A DNA stretch of 64,000 bases from Desulfobacteraceae bacterium. GTDB lineage: Bacteria; Desulfobacterota; Desulfobacteria; Desulfobacterales; JAABTS01. The stretch's first letter is position 1, and every line of letters begins with the position of its first letter. This document shows, one piece after another, positions 37,989 through 49,402 of this stretch. The notes under the pieces were generated by a model, which saw only the letters and a list, made by a program, of their open reading frames with translations, searched no databases and had not been told where the DNA came from. Position numbers and translations under genes: made by a program. The stretch is from assembly GCA_011389735.1 (NCBI GenBank), contig JAABTS010000001.1, positions 31,326 to 95,325 of the forward strand, given 5' to 3'.

Positions 37989-38486
37989 ATGCAAAGAGCA
38001 AAGCATAATCCAAAACAACCATTCAAAGAGGGGGGGAAGGAGGGGAAATATTTGACGTTTACCCTGGCCGAAGAAGAATATGGTATCGGTATCCTGAAGA
38101 TAAAAGAAATTATCGGCATGATGCCGATCACTTCTGTTCCTCGAACCCCTGCTTATGTGAAAGGCGTAATCAATCTGAGAGGCAAGGTCATTCCGGTAAT
38201 GGATCTCCGGTTGAAATTCGGAATGGACGGAATCGATTATACGGAAAGAACCTGCATCATCGTGGTTGAAAGCGCGGGCGAGGTTGGTAACGTGCTTATC
38301 GGGATCGTGGTTGACGCCGTATCCGAAGTTCTCAACATTAAAAACAAGGAAATTGATGACGCGCCCGAATTTGGAACGGATCTTGAATCGAAATACATTC
38401 TCGGACTCGCCAAGATGGAAGAAGGCGTTAAAATTCTTTTGGATATAGACAGGGTGATCCGGGTTAACGGAATGGGAATCTTCTAA
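37989..38486 (+). CDS. cheW: Chemotaxis coupling protein CheW
   Basis: 165-aa adaptor linking receptors to CheA. The CheW domain is clear: YLTFTLAEEEYGIGILKIKEII, PAYVKGVINLRGKVIPVMDLRLKFG, then TCIIVVE and LGLAKMEEGVKILLDIDRV. Start set at 37989 because AGGAGG is 5-6 nt upstream; the track start adds a 34-residue non-conserved extension. First gene of the chemotaxis operon running to 48953. About 300 bp of repeats separate it from the next gene. Confidence 0.95.
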   Translation: MQRAKHNPKQPFKEGGKEGKYLTFTLAEEEYGIGILKIKEIIGMMPITSVPRTPAYVKGVINLRGKVIPVMDLRLKFGMDGIDYTERTCIIVVESAGEVGNVLIGIVVDAVSEVLNIKNKEIDDAPEFGTDLESKYILGLAKMEEGVKILLDIDRVIRVNGMGIF

Positions 38487-38587
38487 GTATGAAATCGACG
38501 CCCCTCAAATCTTCTCAGGTTATAAACTTTATTTATACCCCTCAAAGAAGGATTTATTTTCATTACGCGTTTCATGGAACATATTCA

Positions 38588-38692
38588 TATAGGTTTTCAG
38601 CAGTTAAATTTCACAAGGCGGCTGGCGGGAGTCACATTTTTCGTATGCCCTGGGCCGGCGACCCGGGGAAGTTTGATTTCCGGAAGGCTATA
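38588..38692. repeat. Palindromic repeat A, copy 13
   Basis: TATAGGTTTTCAGCAGTTAAATTTCACAAGGCGG ... GGGCCGGCGACCC ... TTTCCGGAAGGCTATAG, between cheW and the MCP gene. Confidence 0.75.
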
Positions 38693-38788
38693 GCGTCCGC
38701 CGGTTAAAGACATAAAAATAAGGCTGTATAACGAGATAATCGTTCTGGTTATCCATTACGGGTTGAAATCAATGGAGGAGATGAAACT

Positions 38789-40381
38789 ATGACAATAAAA
38801 TCCAGACTTATTATTAATTTTGGCTTGCTTTTTATTGCGTTTGTTTGTTTTGCCGGGATATCGAACTGGAAAATAGAGGAAGAAAAGAAAAAAACGGAAC
38901 TGTTGACCGGAAATTATTATTCCGCGATGGAGCATCTTGTGCTTATTGGGAATCAAGTTCAGGCGTTGAGGGTGAGGCTGATCGATATTAAAAACGCGAG
39001 AGATTCGAACGCGGCGGAAGAACACGGTCAGTCTTTTGATGCGATAAAAAACAAGCTTTCCGAAGTACTCGACGATTTATCAAACAGTTCTGACAATATC
39101 GAAGGTATTTCTCAGCTTTTAAGCCGTTTAGGAAAAGTGAAAACGGAAATGGTCGATGCATCGTCCGAAGATATGAGAACGGCTGGATGGGCGAAAGCGG
39201 AAGACCTCATTTTTGAATTGGACTCGAAAGTATTCGCCATGCAATCAACTTTGTTTACGGAAATAAAAGCCTCCGCCATGAAAGCTGAAAACCGGAACGA
39301 TTTAAGAGATTTGATAATCTCCATCGTTATTTTTATGGCGCCTATCATATTGGGCGTATTTATCTATTTTTATATTATTAAGAGTATCATCGCGCCGTTG
39401 AGAAGTTCGGTCGGTATCTTGAACGAAAATTACGAGCGTGTGTCGGCGTCCTCGAATCAAGTGTCGTCAGCCAGCCGGTCTCTGGCGGAAGGATCGTCGG
39501 AGCAGGCGGCCGCCATTGAAGAAACGTCTTCCTCGCTCGAAGAAATGTCCTCGATGACAAAGCAAAACGCGGATAACGCGAACCAGGCGGACAATCTGAT
39601 GAAAGAAACAAACGAAGTCGTCAACAAAGCGAATAAATCCATGAACAACCTCACTCATTCCATGGAAGAAATCACAAAAGCGAGTGAAGAAACGTCCAAG
39701 ATTATCAAGACGATCGATGAAATAGCGTTTCAAACCAACCTTCTTGCTTTGAACGCCGCAGTTGAGGCTGCCCGGGCGGGAGAGGCCGGCGCCGGTTTCG
39801 CGGTTGTGGCCGACGAGGTTAGAAATCTGGCCATGCGCTCCGCCGACGCAGCCAAAAACACCGCCAACCTGATCGAAGGGACGGTCAAAAAAATTCAGGA
39901 AGGGTCTGGAATTGTAAACGCCACAAGTTCAGCATTTTCTGAAGTATCCGCCAATGCCGAAAAAGTGAGCGAGCTTGTCAGTGAGATAGCCGCGGCGTCC
40001 AAAGAACAGGCGCAGGGGATCGAGCAGGTAAACAAAGGCGTCACTGAAATGGATAAAGTGACTCAGCAGAACGCCGCCAACGCAGAGCAAACTTCGTCGG
40101 CGTCCGAAGAGATGACGAGCCAGGCGGAACAGATGAAAAACGTCGTCGATACGCTGGTCGGCATGGTCGGCGGCTACGGTGCGCGGCAGAGAGAAGAAGG
40201 AAGACGCAAAGATATTCAACAAAAGGATGTTCGGCCCAAAGAGACCTGGAAGAAAGACGAGGAAATTACGGATACGGATCAAAGCCGGAGTTCGGATGAC
40301 AGGGAAGGTTATTCGAAAAAGAAAGATGTAACGCCTTCACAACTAATACCTTTTGACGATGACGATTTTAAAGATTTTTAA
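38789..40381 (+). CDS. Methyl-accepting chemotaxis protein
   Basis: 530-aa receptor: TM1 (residues 9-27), periplasmic four-helix-bundle-like sensor (about 28-170), TM2 (about 173-195) and a cytoplasmic helical region with the MCP signalling tip ([40 protein letters not shown]). The E/Q-rich segment [20 protein letters not shown] resembles a methylation region. No clear HAMP domain beyond a short linker ([13 protein letters not shown]). GGAGG upstream of the ATG. The 3' end overlaps the next gene by 29 bp. Ligand unknown. Confidence 0.93.
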   Translation: MTIKSRLIINFGLLFIAFVCFAGISNWKIEEEKKKTELLTGNYYSAMEHLVLIGNQVQALRVRLIDIKNARDSNAAEEHGQSFDAIKNKLSEVLDDLSNSSDNIEGISQLLSRLGKVKTEMVDASSEDMRTAGWAKAEDLIFELDSKVFAMQSTLFTEIKASAMKAENRNDLRDLIISIVIFMAPIILGVFIYFYIIKSIIAPLRSSVGILNENYERVSASSNQVSSASRSLAEGSSEQAAAIEETSSSLEEMSSMTKQNADNANQADNLMKETNEVVNKANKSMNNLTHSMEEITKASEETSKIIKTIDEIAFQTNLLALNAAVEAARAGEAGAGFAVVADEVRNLAMRSADAAKNTANLIEGTVKKIQEGSGIVNATSSAFSEVSANAEKVSELVSEIAAASKEQAQGIEQVNKGVTEMDKVTQQNAANAEQTSSASEEMTSQAEQMKNVVDTLVGMVGGYGARQREEGRRKDIQQKDVRPKETWKKDEEITDTDQSRSSDDREGYSKKKDVTPSQLIPFDDDDFKDF

Positions 40382-42203
40382 CAAGCTTAAATCGATCCCG
40401 GCATATTTTCAATCCGGAAAGGATCGATCAGGCGTCCGGGAACCCGGGATTAAGCCGTCCGGTTCGGAATTGAGCGACCTTGCGGAGGATCTTGCCGGGA
40501 TTCCGCCTGAGTTCGAAACGGATTTTTTAGATCTCGGCCGAACCCTTCAAACGGTTTACAAAGACGCGATGGCCTTGAACGAGCTGACTCAGGATACGGT
40601 GCGGGAAGTAGGCGGGAAATCTGATGAAAGCATACTGAACCGGGTCGGATTTTTTGCCAGGAAATCCCTGGAAAATTTTCAAACATGTCTGGACGAGGTC
40701 TCCGGCAACCTTGAAAAAGTAGGCGGCATTGCGGAATATTTGAACAATCTTTACGGCATGTGTTCGGATATTGAAAAGAACGCCATGTTTTTAAAGGTCG
40801 TCGGCCTGAACATGGGCGTCGAAAGCACCCGTTCCCTGGAATCGGAAGATATGTTCAATGTGATTGCCCAGGAAATCCGAACCCTTTCCAATCGAATCAT
40901 GGCGATATCCGCCAATATTAAAAGAGATTCCGATATTGCTCGAAAAAGCCAGATTTCCGCTCATGAAAAAATCAAAAACGAATTCGGAAGATTGAACGAT
41001 CTTGCGGAAGAAGCCGAAACCGCCGTCGAAGAGGCGGTTAAAGAAATCAATTATTTAACGGAAAGCTCCATTGACGCGCTGGAAAGCGCGGCCAAACATT
41101 CTCAGCGGATTTCGGACCTCACGGGAAATATTGTGGTGGGAATCCAGTTGCATGACAGCATGAGACAACGGATAAACGCTATTGCAGAGCTTATCAATAG
41201 TTCAAACGGCCGGGGGTCGAAAAAAGAACTGGCGGGAATTGTTCATAATCAGAAGGATTCGCTGGATGAAATAATTGAAGAAATCGACACAGTGTTTCAG
41301 GATAATTCTCGATCCTTCTACCTCATCGGTGAAGAAGTTGAAAATATAGTCGCCAGCCTGTCCAGATTCCGGTCGGTCGATGAGAGTGAGACGGAGCAAT
41401 CCCTTGAAAAAGCGCCGGAGCCGTTTGAAACCTTAAAATCTGCGCTTCAACATCTGTACAAACTGTTGAACGAAGGCGGATATCTCGTTGAAAGATCCCG
41501 TACCGCGGCTTTTCGGGCATTTGAAACCGCATCCCGTCTATCCACGCATGTGGATGACGTTCGAAGCATCAATTCCGAAACTCACATGAAAGCATTGAAT
41601 GCTATTGTCAAAGCGGCTCATCTAGGTGATGAAGGAAGAACCCTCGAAGTTTTGGCTCAGGAAATGAAACGCATATCGAGCCAATCCAATGTTTTTGTGG
41701 GCAGCGTGGAAGAAATAATCCATTCGATATCCGATTCCGTAGAACAGCTCCAGGAAAAAACCATGATGGAATCTGAAACGGATGATGATTCTGATTTTAA
41801 CCAGCTCCTCGCCAAAGGGATCGAAAATATCAACGAAGCGTATACACGTTTTTTTCAGGATTCATCGAAAATTTTCAACCAGGCGAAATCTCTGGGGGCG
41901 CAGATCGATGAGGGGAAAGACAAACTGGATCTATTTTCGAGGCTTTCCGGAAAATTATCTGAAATATCCGTTCATTTAAACAGGATCATCGAGAGAGGGA
42001 ATCTTCAGTCCTTATCGGAAAACGCATCCGAAATGCAACATTTGAAAACGCCTGAAAAGCCTTTTTTGTCTCAACCGGAACAGCAGGCCGGAATCCAACC
42101 GGTTGACAAAAAAAGCGTTGCGGAATTGGCTGACACAGGTGAATCAAGAGATAAAAAAGATGAAGACGAAGACGATTTCGGTGATAATGTGGAGCTTTTT
42201 TAG
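40353..42203 (+). CDS. Soluble chemotaxis-like protein with two MCP-tip-like segments
   Basis: 616-aa, no membrane segment or HAMP. Long helical regions contain two stretches resembling the MCP signalling tip: [20 protein letters not shown]...[11 protein letters not shown] (about 145-185) and [19 protein letters not shown]...[12 protein letters not shown] (about 412-448). Both keep the pattern A/L-N-A..A......EVA.E...IS but have lost many conserved residues. It overlaps the MCP gene by 29 bp, so translation is coupled. An accessory that competes with or bridges receptor arrays is the simplest inference; not a characterised family. Confidence 0.7.
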   Translation: MTMTILKIFNKLKSIPAYFQSGKDRSGVREPGIKPSGSELSDLAEDLAGIPPEFETDFLDLGRTLQTVYKDAMALNELTQDTVREVGGKSDESILNRVGFFARKSLENFQTCLDEVSGNLEKVGGIAEYLNNLYGMCSDIEKNAMFLKVVGLNMGVESTRSLESEDMFNVIAQEIRTLSNRIMAISANIKRDSDIARKSQISAHEKIKNEFGRLNDLAEEAETAVEEAVKEINYLTESSIDALESAAKHSQRISDLTGNIVVGIQLHDSMRQRINAIAELINSSNGRGSKKELAGIVHNQKDSLDEIIEEIDTVFQDNSRSFYLIGEEVENIVASLSRFRSVDESETEQSLEKAPEPFETLKSALQHLYKLLNEGGYLVERSRTAAFRAFETASRLSTHVDDVRSINSETHMKALNAIVKAAHLGDEGRTLEVLAQEMKRISSQSNVFVGSVEEIIHSISDSVEQLQEKTMMESETDDDSDFNQLLAKGIENINEAYTRFFQDSSKIFNQAKSLGAQIDEGKDKLDLFSRLSGKLSEISVHLNRIIERGNLQSLSENASEMQHLKTPEKPFLSQPEQQAGIQPVDKKSVAELADTGESRDKKDEDEDDFGDNVELF

Positions 42204-42250
42204 ATTGAAACCAGGTTAAAAAGATCGAAAAGGGATTTTTAAAGAGTTAG

Positions 42251-42368
42251 TGGCTGAACGAAAACCTCATCACGCTTTCAGGGGATTTGTAATCCCCGTT
42301 GTACAGGAGAGGGACACGCGGGTTTCAAACCCCCTCAGAACCGTATTTTGTGGCTTTTCGTTCAAGCA
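42251..42368. repeat. REP-like repeat D, copy 2
   Basis: About 118 bp similar to 3935-4053: GGCTGAACGAAAACCTC at the left and GGCTTTTCGTTCAAGC at the right, with GGGGATTTGTAATCCCC and GGGTTTCAAACCCC palindromes between. Confidence 0.7.
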
Positions 42369-42476
42369 CGAGTTATATTCAAGGCTCGCTTTTCGAAAAT
42401 ATTGGATATTTCAAATACCTCGGGCGTGGTCGAACAACAGGGATAACGCCTGGATTAAATAATAGCCGCCTGTGAA

Positions 42477-42585
42477 CATAGGTTTTCAGATATGAAATCC
42501 ACAAGGCGGGGGCTCCGGGGGGGAACATTATATTCGTATATCCCGGGCCGGCGACCCGGTGAAATTTTATTTTCGAAAGGCGATG
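42477..42585. repeat. Palindromic repeat A, copy 14
   Basis: CATAGGTTTTCAGATATGAAATCC ... GGGCCGGCGACCC ... TTTTCGAAAGGCGATG. It ends 15 bp before the cheY ATG and abuts its ribosome site. Confidence 0.75.
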
Positions 42586-42599
42586 GGAGGAGAACCTTA

Positions 42600-42965
42600 A
42601 TGAATAAAACCATTATGACAGTCGACGATTCGGCCAGTGTAAGACAAATGGTCAGCTTTACATTACAGGGCGCAGGTCATGTCGTAATCGAAGCGGTCGA
42701 CGGTGTGGATGCGCTGTCCAAATTGCAGGGATCTAAAGTGAACATGGTCATTACGGATTTGAATATGCCGAATATGGATGGAATTGAACTGATACGCAAA
42801 CTGCGGGCCGATCCGCTTTATAAATTCATCCCCATCATTATGCTTTCCACTGAATCCCAGGCGGCTAAAAAGGAAGAAGGAAAATCGGCCGGCGCCACCG
42901 GATGGATCGTGAAGCCGTTCAAACCGAAACAGCTTCTCGCGGTCGTGAAGAAGGTGTTGGGCTAA
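42600..42965 (+). CDS. cheY: Chemotaxis response regulator CheY
   Basis: 121-aa single receiver domain: acidic pair DD in MTVDDSASVRQ, phospho-acceptor Asp in ITDLNMPNMDG, Thr/Ser switch in LSTES and Lys in VKPFKP. No output domain. Start set at 42600 because GGGAGGAG is directly upstream; the track start lies within repeat A. CheA and CheY are separated by 23 bp in the same operon. It would control the flagellar motor or other output. Confidence 0.95.
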   Translation: MNKTIMTVDDSASVRQMVSFTLQGAGHVVIEAVDGVDALSKLQGSKVNMVITDLNMPNMDGIELIRKLRADPLYKFIPIIMLSTESQAAKKEEGKSAGATGWIVKPFKPKQLLAVVKKVLG

Positions 42966-42988
42966 ACGGAAGCGGGAGCACAAAGCCG

Positions 42989-45160
42989 ATGGACATAAAT
43001 AAAGCCGCTTACAGAGATGAAGCGCATGAACTTCTTTCCCAGCTTGAGATTTCTCTTCTGGAGCTGGAAGAAAGACCGGACGACCCTGAATTGATCGGGC
43101 GGATATTTCGATCCATGCATACCATTAAAGGGTCCGGATCGATGTTCGGTTTCGAGGGGGTCGCCGAATTCACTCATGAGCTGGAAACCGTTTTTGAGCT
43201 TATTCGAAACGGCAAGATCCATGTGTCGAAGGAACTGATAAACGTTTCTTTGCTGGCCCGGGATCAAATTCTCCTGATGATCGATTCCGACAATGACCTT
43301 GAACTGCTTGGAACGTCGGCTTCAAAAAAAATAATAGAAGACATATGGGATCTTGTTCCCAGGGATATACGGGAAGAAGGTTCCGGAGAAACGGAATTTT
43401 TTGAACACGAAACCGATTTACAGTCAAAAGACGTATTTGACGAACATGTGTATTGGATTCGTTTCCGCCCGAACCCCGATCTTTTTTATTTCGGAACCAA
43501 TCCCATCCTTTTATTGGATGAAATCAAGACTCTCGGAGAATGTGCGGTTATAGCCGACACCAGAAACATTCCGCCGATTCGAGCGATAAATCCGGAGAAA
43601 TGCTACACGGGGTGGGAAATTTTCTTGAAAACAACCTGCAGCGTAAACATTATCAGGGAAATTTTTCTATTCGTCGAAGGCGACGGCATTGTCGATATTC
43701 GGCGGATTCCGCATGAACCCGATTCGAAAAACCTGTCCGAAATCGAACCGATGAAAGAATTAATCGAGTCGCTCAAAATTCTTTCAGATGAATCACTGGC
43801 CCGTTTCATCGAAGCTCCTTCTTCTTTTCCGGAGCTATTCAAGGCGGAGGAATCCAAAAAAAGGGCCGTTATTGACGCTATGGATACAACGGAAGCTCCC
43901 GTTGTCGAAGAACCTGAGCCGTATGAACAGCATCCGGTCGAAACCAGACCCTTTTCGCTCAAGGACGATTTTACGGCCACATCGAGTATTCGGGTGGCGT
44001 CTGACAAACTGGACGCCCTCTTGAATCTTGTGGGGGAGCTGGTCACCGTTCAGGCAAGGCTGAATCAAGTACAATCAACAAAAAACGATCCGGAAATCAC
44101 CTCCATCGCCGAAGAAGTCGAACGGCTGACAAGCGAACTTCGCGAAAACACCATGAACATCCGAATGCTTCCCATCGGAACCATTTTTAACAAATTCAAA
44201 AGACTGGTGAGAGATTTATCGAGGGAACTCAATAAAGAAGTTTCGTTGATCACCGAGGGGAGCGACACCGAGCTGGATAAAACCGTCATCGAAAAATTGA
44301 ATGATCCGTTGATACACATTATCCGGAACAGCATGGACCACGGGATCGAATCCGTGAACACCCGCAAGGCCTTGGGCAAACCTCAAAAGGGAGTTATCAA
44401 GCTTTCCGCATCTCATTCCGGAACAAGCGTTTTAATTCGGATTGCGGACGACGGGGCCGGCGTCGATCCGGAGGCTGTCCGTTCAAAGGCTGTTAAAAAC
44501 GGTTTTATCAATGAAACCGATGTGTTAACCGATAAAGAGATTGTTCGGATCATATTTGCGCCCGGGTTTTCCACAGTGAACAAGATTTCGGATGTTTCAG
44601 GCCGGGGCGTAGGTATGGACGTGGTTAAACGAAGCATCGAAGGACTCCGGGGCGTTGTCGATATCTCCAGTGAAAAAGGGAAAGGAACGACAATCACTTT
44701 GCAACTGCCTTTGACGCTCGCGATTATCGAAGGCCTGCTAGTAAGAATCGGAGAGGGATTTTTTGTGATCCCGGTGTCGGCCGTCGAAGAATGCGTGGAA
44801 CTGAATGAAGCGGACGCTGACCGTGCGCGGCGAAGATGTATGATCGATTTAAGGGGCGATATCATTCCTTTCCTGGATTTAAGGGCTATGTTCAACATTT
44901 CTGGACGGGCGCCGTCCATTGAACCGGTCGTTATTGCTGAAGCTTACGGGGACAAGCTGGGGTTCGGCGTTGACCATGTGATCGGGCATCACCAAACCGT
45001 ACTTAAATCGTTGGGCGCTGTTTATAAGGACATCAAGGGCGTATCCGGAGCCACAATTTTGGGCGATGGAACCGTTGCGCTGATATTGGATGTGCCGCAG
45101 CTCGTAAAAACCGTATCAAACGAATATTCCAGTCTGAGTCAGGCTGAAAGATCGTATTGA
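42989..45160 (+). CDS. cheA: Chemotaxis histidine kinase CheA
   Basis: 723-aa sensor kinase. P1 domain carries the phosphorylated His in MHTIKGSGSMFGF (about residue 48); a P2-like linker, P3 dimer helices and a GHKL ATPase domain (LIHIIRNSMDHGIE, DDGAGVD, GRGVGMDVV, GKGTTITLQLPLTLAI) follow, ending with the CheW-like P5 domain. Start at 42989 chosen because the ORF upstream overlaps cheY and GGGAG is 10 nt before the ATG; the protein begins MDINKAAYRDEAHELLSQLE. Confidence 0.95.
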   Translation: MDINKAAYRDEAHELLSQLEISLLELEERPDDPELIGRIFRSMHTIKGSGSMFGFEGVAEFTHELETVFELIRNGKIHVSKELINVSLLARDQILLMIDSDNDLELLGTSASKKIIEDIWDLVPRDIREEGSGETEFFEHETDLQSKDVFDEHVYWIRFRPNPDLFYFGTNPILLLDEIKTLGECAVIADTRNIPPIRAINPEKCYTGWEIFLKTTCSVNIIREIFLFVEGDGIVDIRRIPHEPDSKNLSEIEPMKELIESLKILSDESLARFIEAPSSFPELFKAEESKKRAVIDAMDTTEAPVVEEPEPYEQHPVETRPFSLKDDFTATSSIRVASDKLDALLNLVGELVTVQARLNQVQSTKNDPEITSIAEEVERLTSELRENTMNIRMLPIGTIFNKFKRLVRDLSRELNKEVSLITEGSDTELDKTVIEKLNDPLIHIIRNSMDHGIESVNTRKALGKPQKGVIKLSASHSGTSVLIRIADDGAGVDPEAVRSKAVKNGFINETDVLTDKEIVRIIFAPGFSTVNKISDVSGRGVGMDVVKRSIEGLRGVVDISSEKGKGTTITLQLPLTLAIIEGLLVRIGEGFFVIPVSAVEECVELNEADADRARRRCMIDLRGDIIPFLDLRAMFNISGRAPSIEPVVIAEAYGDKLGFGVDHVIGHHQTVLKSLGAVYKDIKGVSGATILGDGTVALILDVPQLVKTVSNEYSSLSQAERSY

Positions 45161-45202
45161 TGACGCAAACCATCATGTATTTTCCGAAAGAGGAAGTTAT
45201 GT

Positions 45203-46779
<1,577 letters not shown>

Positions 46780-46807
46780 CAATGAAGCACACCATATTTA
46801 AGGTATA

Positions 46808-48526
46808 TTGAAAAACAAGTTCGAACAAATGAATTACACCGGATACAATGAAATAAATGAGAAAGCGGTGAAAGAACTCCGCAGGGAGGCCGCCGCCCAC
46901 AAAATCATCGCCGAATTATCCAGTGATTTGATGATACCTGAAACAATGGAAGCCATCTCACAATTGATCCTGGATAAAGCTATGGCGATTTTTGAAACAA
47001 AATCAGGCTACGCGGGCTATATTCATCCTGAAACAGGACAATTTTCGGTTGGGGCGATTTCAGGAAACGCCGTTCTGCTTTTCGACGCCGAAACCGATAT
47101 GGAAATGAAATACGAGAAGTTCACCGGCGTATGGGGATGGGTACTGACCAACCGTTCGTCCCTGACGGCTGATTCACGGGAGGAACTGGTTCAGATCGTC
47201 GAGGACGAATATTCGGTTCCGCCCGTTTCCAATTTCATATCCGCTCCGGCCCTGGTCAATCGAAAAGTGGTAGGGCAGGTTGCGGTGCTGGACGCCGGAT
47301 TCACATTGGCCTCCTTTGACCGTGAAATCATTACCCGTCTTGCATCATTGTACGCCTCCGCGTTTCAAAGGATAAAAACCAATGACGAAATCATCAACGC
47401 CAGGAAAGAAGCCGAAGCCGCCAATCAGAAAAGAAACGAACTTCTTTCGAACATGAGCCATGAAATTCGGACGCCGATGAACGGGATATTGGGGATGCTC
47501 GAACTGGCGCTGGAAATCGAAAAAAATCCCAGGCAAATGGAAAATCTTTATCTGGCCAAGGATTCAGCGGAAGCTATGCTTAATTTACTGAACAACTTAT
47601 TTAATTTTTCGGAAATGGAGGCCGGTAGATTAAAAATCAAAAAAATGCGGTTCGGCCTTAAATCCGTTGTAGAAGGGGTTTTGTTGTCCTTTCGGTTGAA
47701 AGCCAAAGGAAAAGCCCTGGAACTGTTATACGATATCGCCCCTGAAGTTCCCAACCGGCTCATCGGAGATCCCGAACGGCTGAGACAGATTTTGGTCAAT
47801 ATTATTGGAAACGCCGTCAAGTTTACCGAAAAAGGCAGGGTGATGCTGTGTATCGAACCGGATAAAAATTCTCGATCCATGGACAGGAAAGGCGTCGTGT
47901 TAAAGTTTGCGGTTCATGACACAGGTATGGGAATTCCGGGCGAAAAACAAGAAACCATATTTTCGTCTCCTGGTCAGGTGGATAAGGAAATCAGCCGAAG
48001 CTACGGCGGTATCGGGCTTGGACTGGTCATAGCCAGGCAGATGATCGAAATGATGAGCGGGCGCATATGGGTCGAAAGCCAGGTCAACCTGGGCAGCACC
48101 TTCTATTTCACGGCGTGGTTTGAAAAGCAGTCTCGAGCCGCGCCGTCTCCGAAACGGATTTCAAGCGAGAAATCAGCGCCTGTTACGCCTCCCGAGAGAA
48201 AAATATTGGATATTGACAAAGCCCGGCAAAATTTCTTGAACAGCACGGAAAAACACCGGGAATCCGTGGATCTGTTTATCGAAAACGCTCCGATTTTAAT
48301 CGCACAGCTTAAAAATGCGATGTCGGAGGCAAATTACAGTATGATTGAACGATGCGCCGGGGAATTGAATAAAAACGCCTCCGAAATAGGGGCCATGAAA
48401 ATTGCAGGAGAAGCTTTCCGGCTTAAAATCGCGCTTCGGAATGCCGAAAACTTGAAAATGAAACTGATAATTGACAAAATTGATCATGAATTTGAGATCT
48501 TGAAAGATTATCTCTGTAAGATATGA
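46808..48526 (+). CDS. GAF sensor histidine kinase with degenerate HPt domain
   Basis: 572 aa. Helical N-terminus and GAF-like domain (about 30-195), HisKA with the phospho-His in NMSHEIRTPMNG, HATPase with N box NAVKFTEKG and DTGMGIP, GIGLGLVIA. The last about 110 residues look like an HPt domain (AGELNKNASEIGA aligned with AHxLKGSAxxLGA), but the His is Gly and the neighbouring Lys/Gly are changed, so it cannot be the usual phosphotransfer site. Start is TTG at 46808, or ATG at 46829. Followed 28 bp later by a response regulator. Confidence 0.85.
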   Translation: MKNKFEQMNYTGYNEINEKAVKELRREAAAHKIIAELSSDLMIPETMEAISQLILDKAMAIFETKSGYAGYIHPETGQFSVGAISGNAVLLFDAETDMEMKYEKFTGVWGWVLTNRSSLTADSREELVQIVEDEYSVPPVSNFISAPALVNRKVVGQVAVLDAGFTLASFDREIITRLASLYASAFQRIKTNDEIINARKEAEAANQKRNELLSNMSHEIRTPMNGILGMLELALEIEKNPRQMENLYLAKDSAEAMLNLLNNLFNFSEMEAGRLKIKKMRFGLKSVVEGVLLSFRLKAKGKALELLYDIAPEVPNRLIGDPERLRQILVNIIGNAVKFTEKGRVMLCIEPDKNSRSMDRKGVVLKFAVHDTGMGIPGEKQETIFSSPGQVDKEISRSYGGIGLGLVIARQMIEMMSGRIWVESQVNLGSTFYFTAWFEKQSRAAPSPKRISSEKSAPVTPPERKILDIDKARQNFLNSTEKHRESVDLFIENAPILIAQLKNAMSEANYSMIERCAGELNKNASEIGAMKIAGEAFRLKIALRNAENLKMKLIIDKIDHEFEILKDYLCKI

Positions 48527-48554
48527 TGGGATAAAGAATACGAAAGGGGATATA

Positions 48555-48953
48555 ATGAGAATCTTGATAGTTGAGGACGAATTTGTCTCTCGGCGGGTTT
48601 TGAAGGAGTTTCTTTCACCTTACGGTGATTGCGACATGGTGGTCGACGGCGAAGAGGCTATCGAGGCGTTTCGGCTCGCATGGGAAGAAGGCGACCCTTA
48701 TGAATTGATTTGCCTTGACATTATGATGCCTAACATTGACGGCCAGGAGGCGTTGATGAAAATCCGGGAAATTGAAAAAGAGCTGGGAGTTAAAGGGCCG
48801 GATGAAGTCAAAGTTATAATGGTGACGGCCCTGGACGATCCCAAAACAGTGGTCGAAGCGTTCTATAAAGGCGGCGCTACATCTTACATCGTGAAGCCCG
48901 TGGAAAGAGAAAAACTTCTAAAAGAAATTAAATCCCTTGGCCTGATAAAATGA
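48555..48953 (+). CDS. Single-domain response regulator
   Basis: 132-aa receiver: acidic pair in ILIVEDEFVSRR, phospho-Asp in CLDIMMPNIDG, Thr in VTALDD and Lys in IVKPVER. No output domain. GGGG ribosome site 5-8 nt upstream of the ATG. As the neighbour of the GAF kinase it is the likely acceptor of its phosphate, bypassing the dead HPt domain. Ends the chemotaxis operon. Confidence 0.92.
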   Translation: MRILIVEDEFVSRRVLKEFLSPYGDCDMVVDGEEAIEAFRLAWEEGDPYELICLDIMMPNIDGQEALMKIREIEKELGVKGPDEVKVIMVTALDDPKTVVEAFYKGGATSYIVKPVEREKLLKEIKSLGLIK

Positions 48954-49044
48954 GTACGCCTTCAGAACACTTAAAAAATCCGCCTTCATTATATATTCAC
49001 GCCGTTTCTGTTCATCGGTTTTAAGAAAACGTATTCCCGCCAAA

Positions 49045-49143
49045 TTTCAGAGATTGAATATCATAATATGACCGGGACCGGCCTGGGATGATTCGATTCC
49101 CAAGGCCGGCGACACAGTGAAATTCGATTTCCGGAAGGATATG
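49045..49143. repeat. Palindromic repeat A, copy 15
   Basis: AAATTTCAGAGATTGAATATC ... CCGGGACCGGCCTGGG / CCAAGGCCGGCGACACAGTG ... TTTCCGGAAGGATATGG. It is downstream of the response regulator; the rest of the interval (48954-49402) shows no gene. Confidence 0.7.
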
Positions 49144-49402
49144 GAACAACCCCGAAAAAAATACATCGAATACGGCATTGACTTTTACATGGTCTTTATG
49201 AAATAAACAATCAACATCCGATGGTGAATATCGGATGTTTTCCTTCGGCGTCGTGCAGACGTTTTTCAATGGCTAAAACGACTGCAAGTTCGCCGACGAC
49301 GGTAATCATCGAAACTGAAAAATAACATACAATTTGTTCCAGAGGCTATACCCATTGCATTGACCGGTGGATAATCATCGATGACAAAAGGAGGGGCGCC
49401 CA

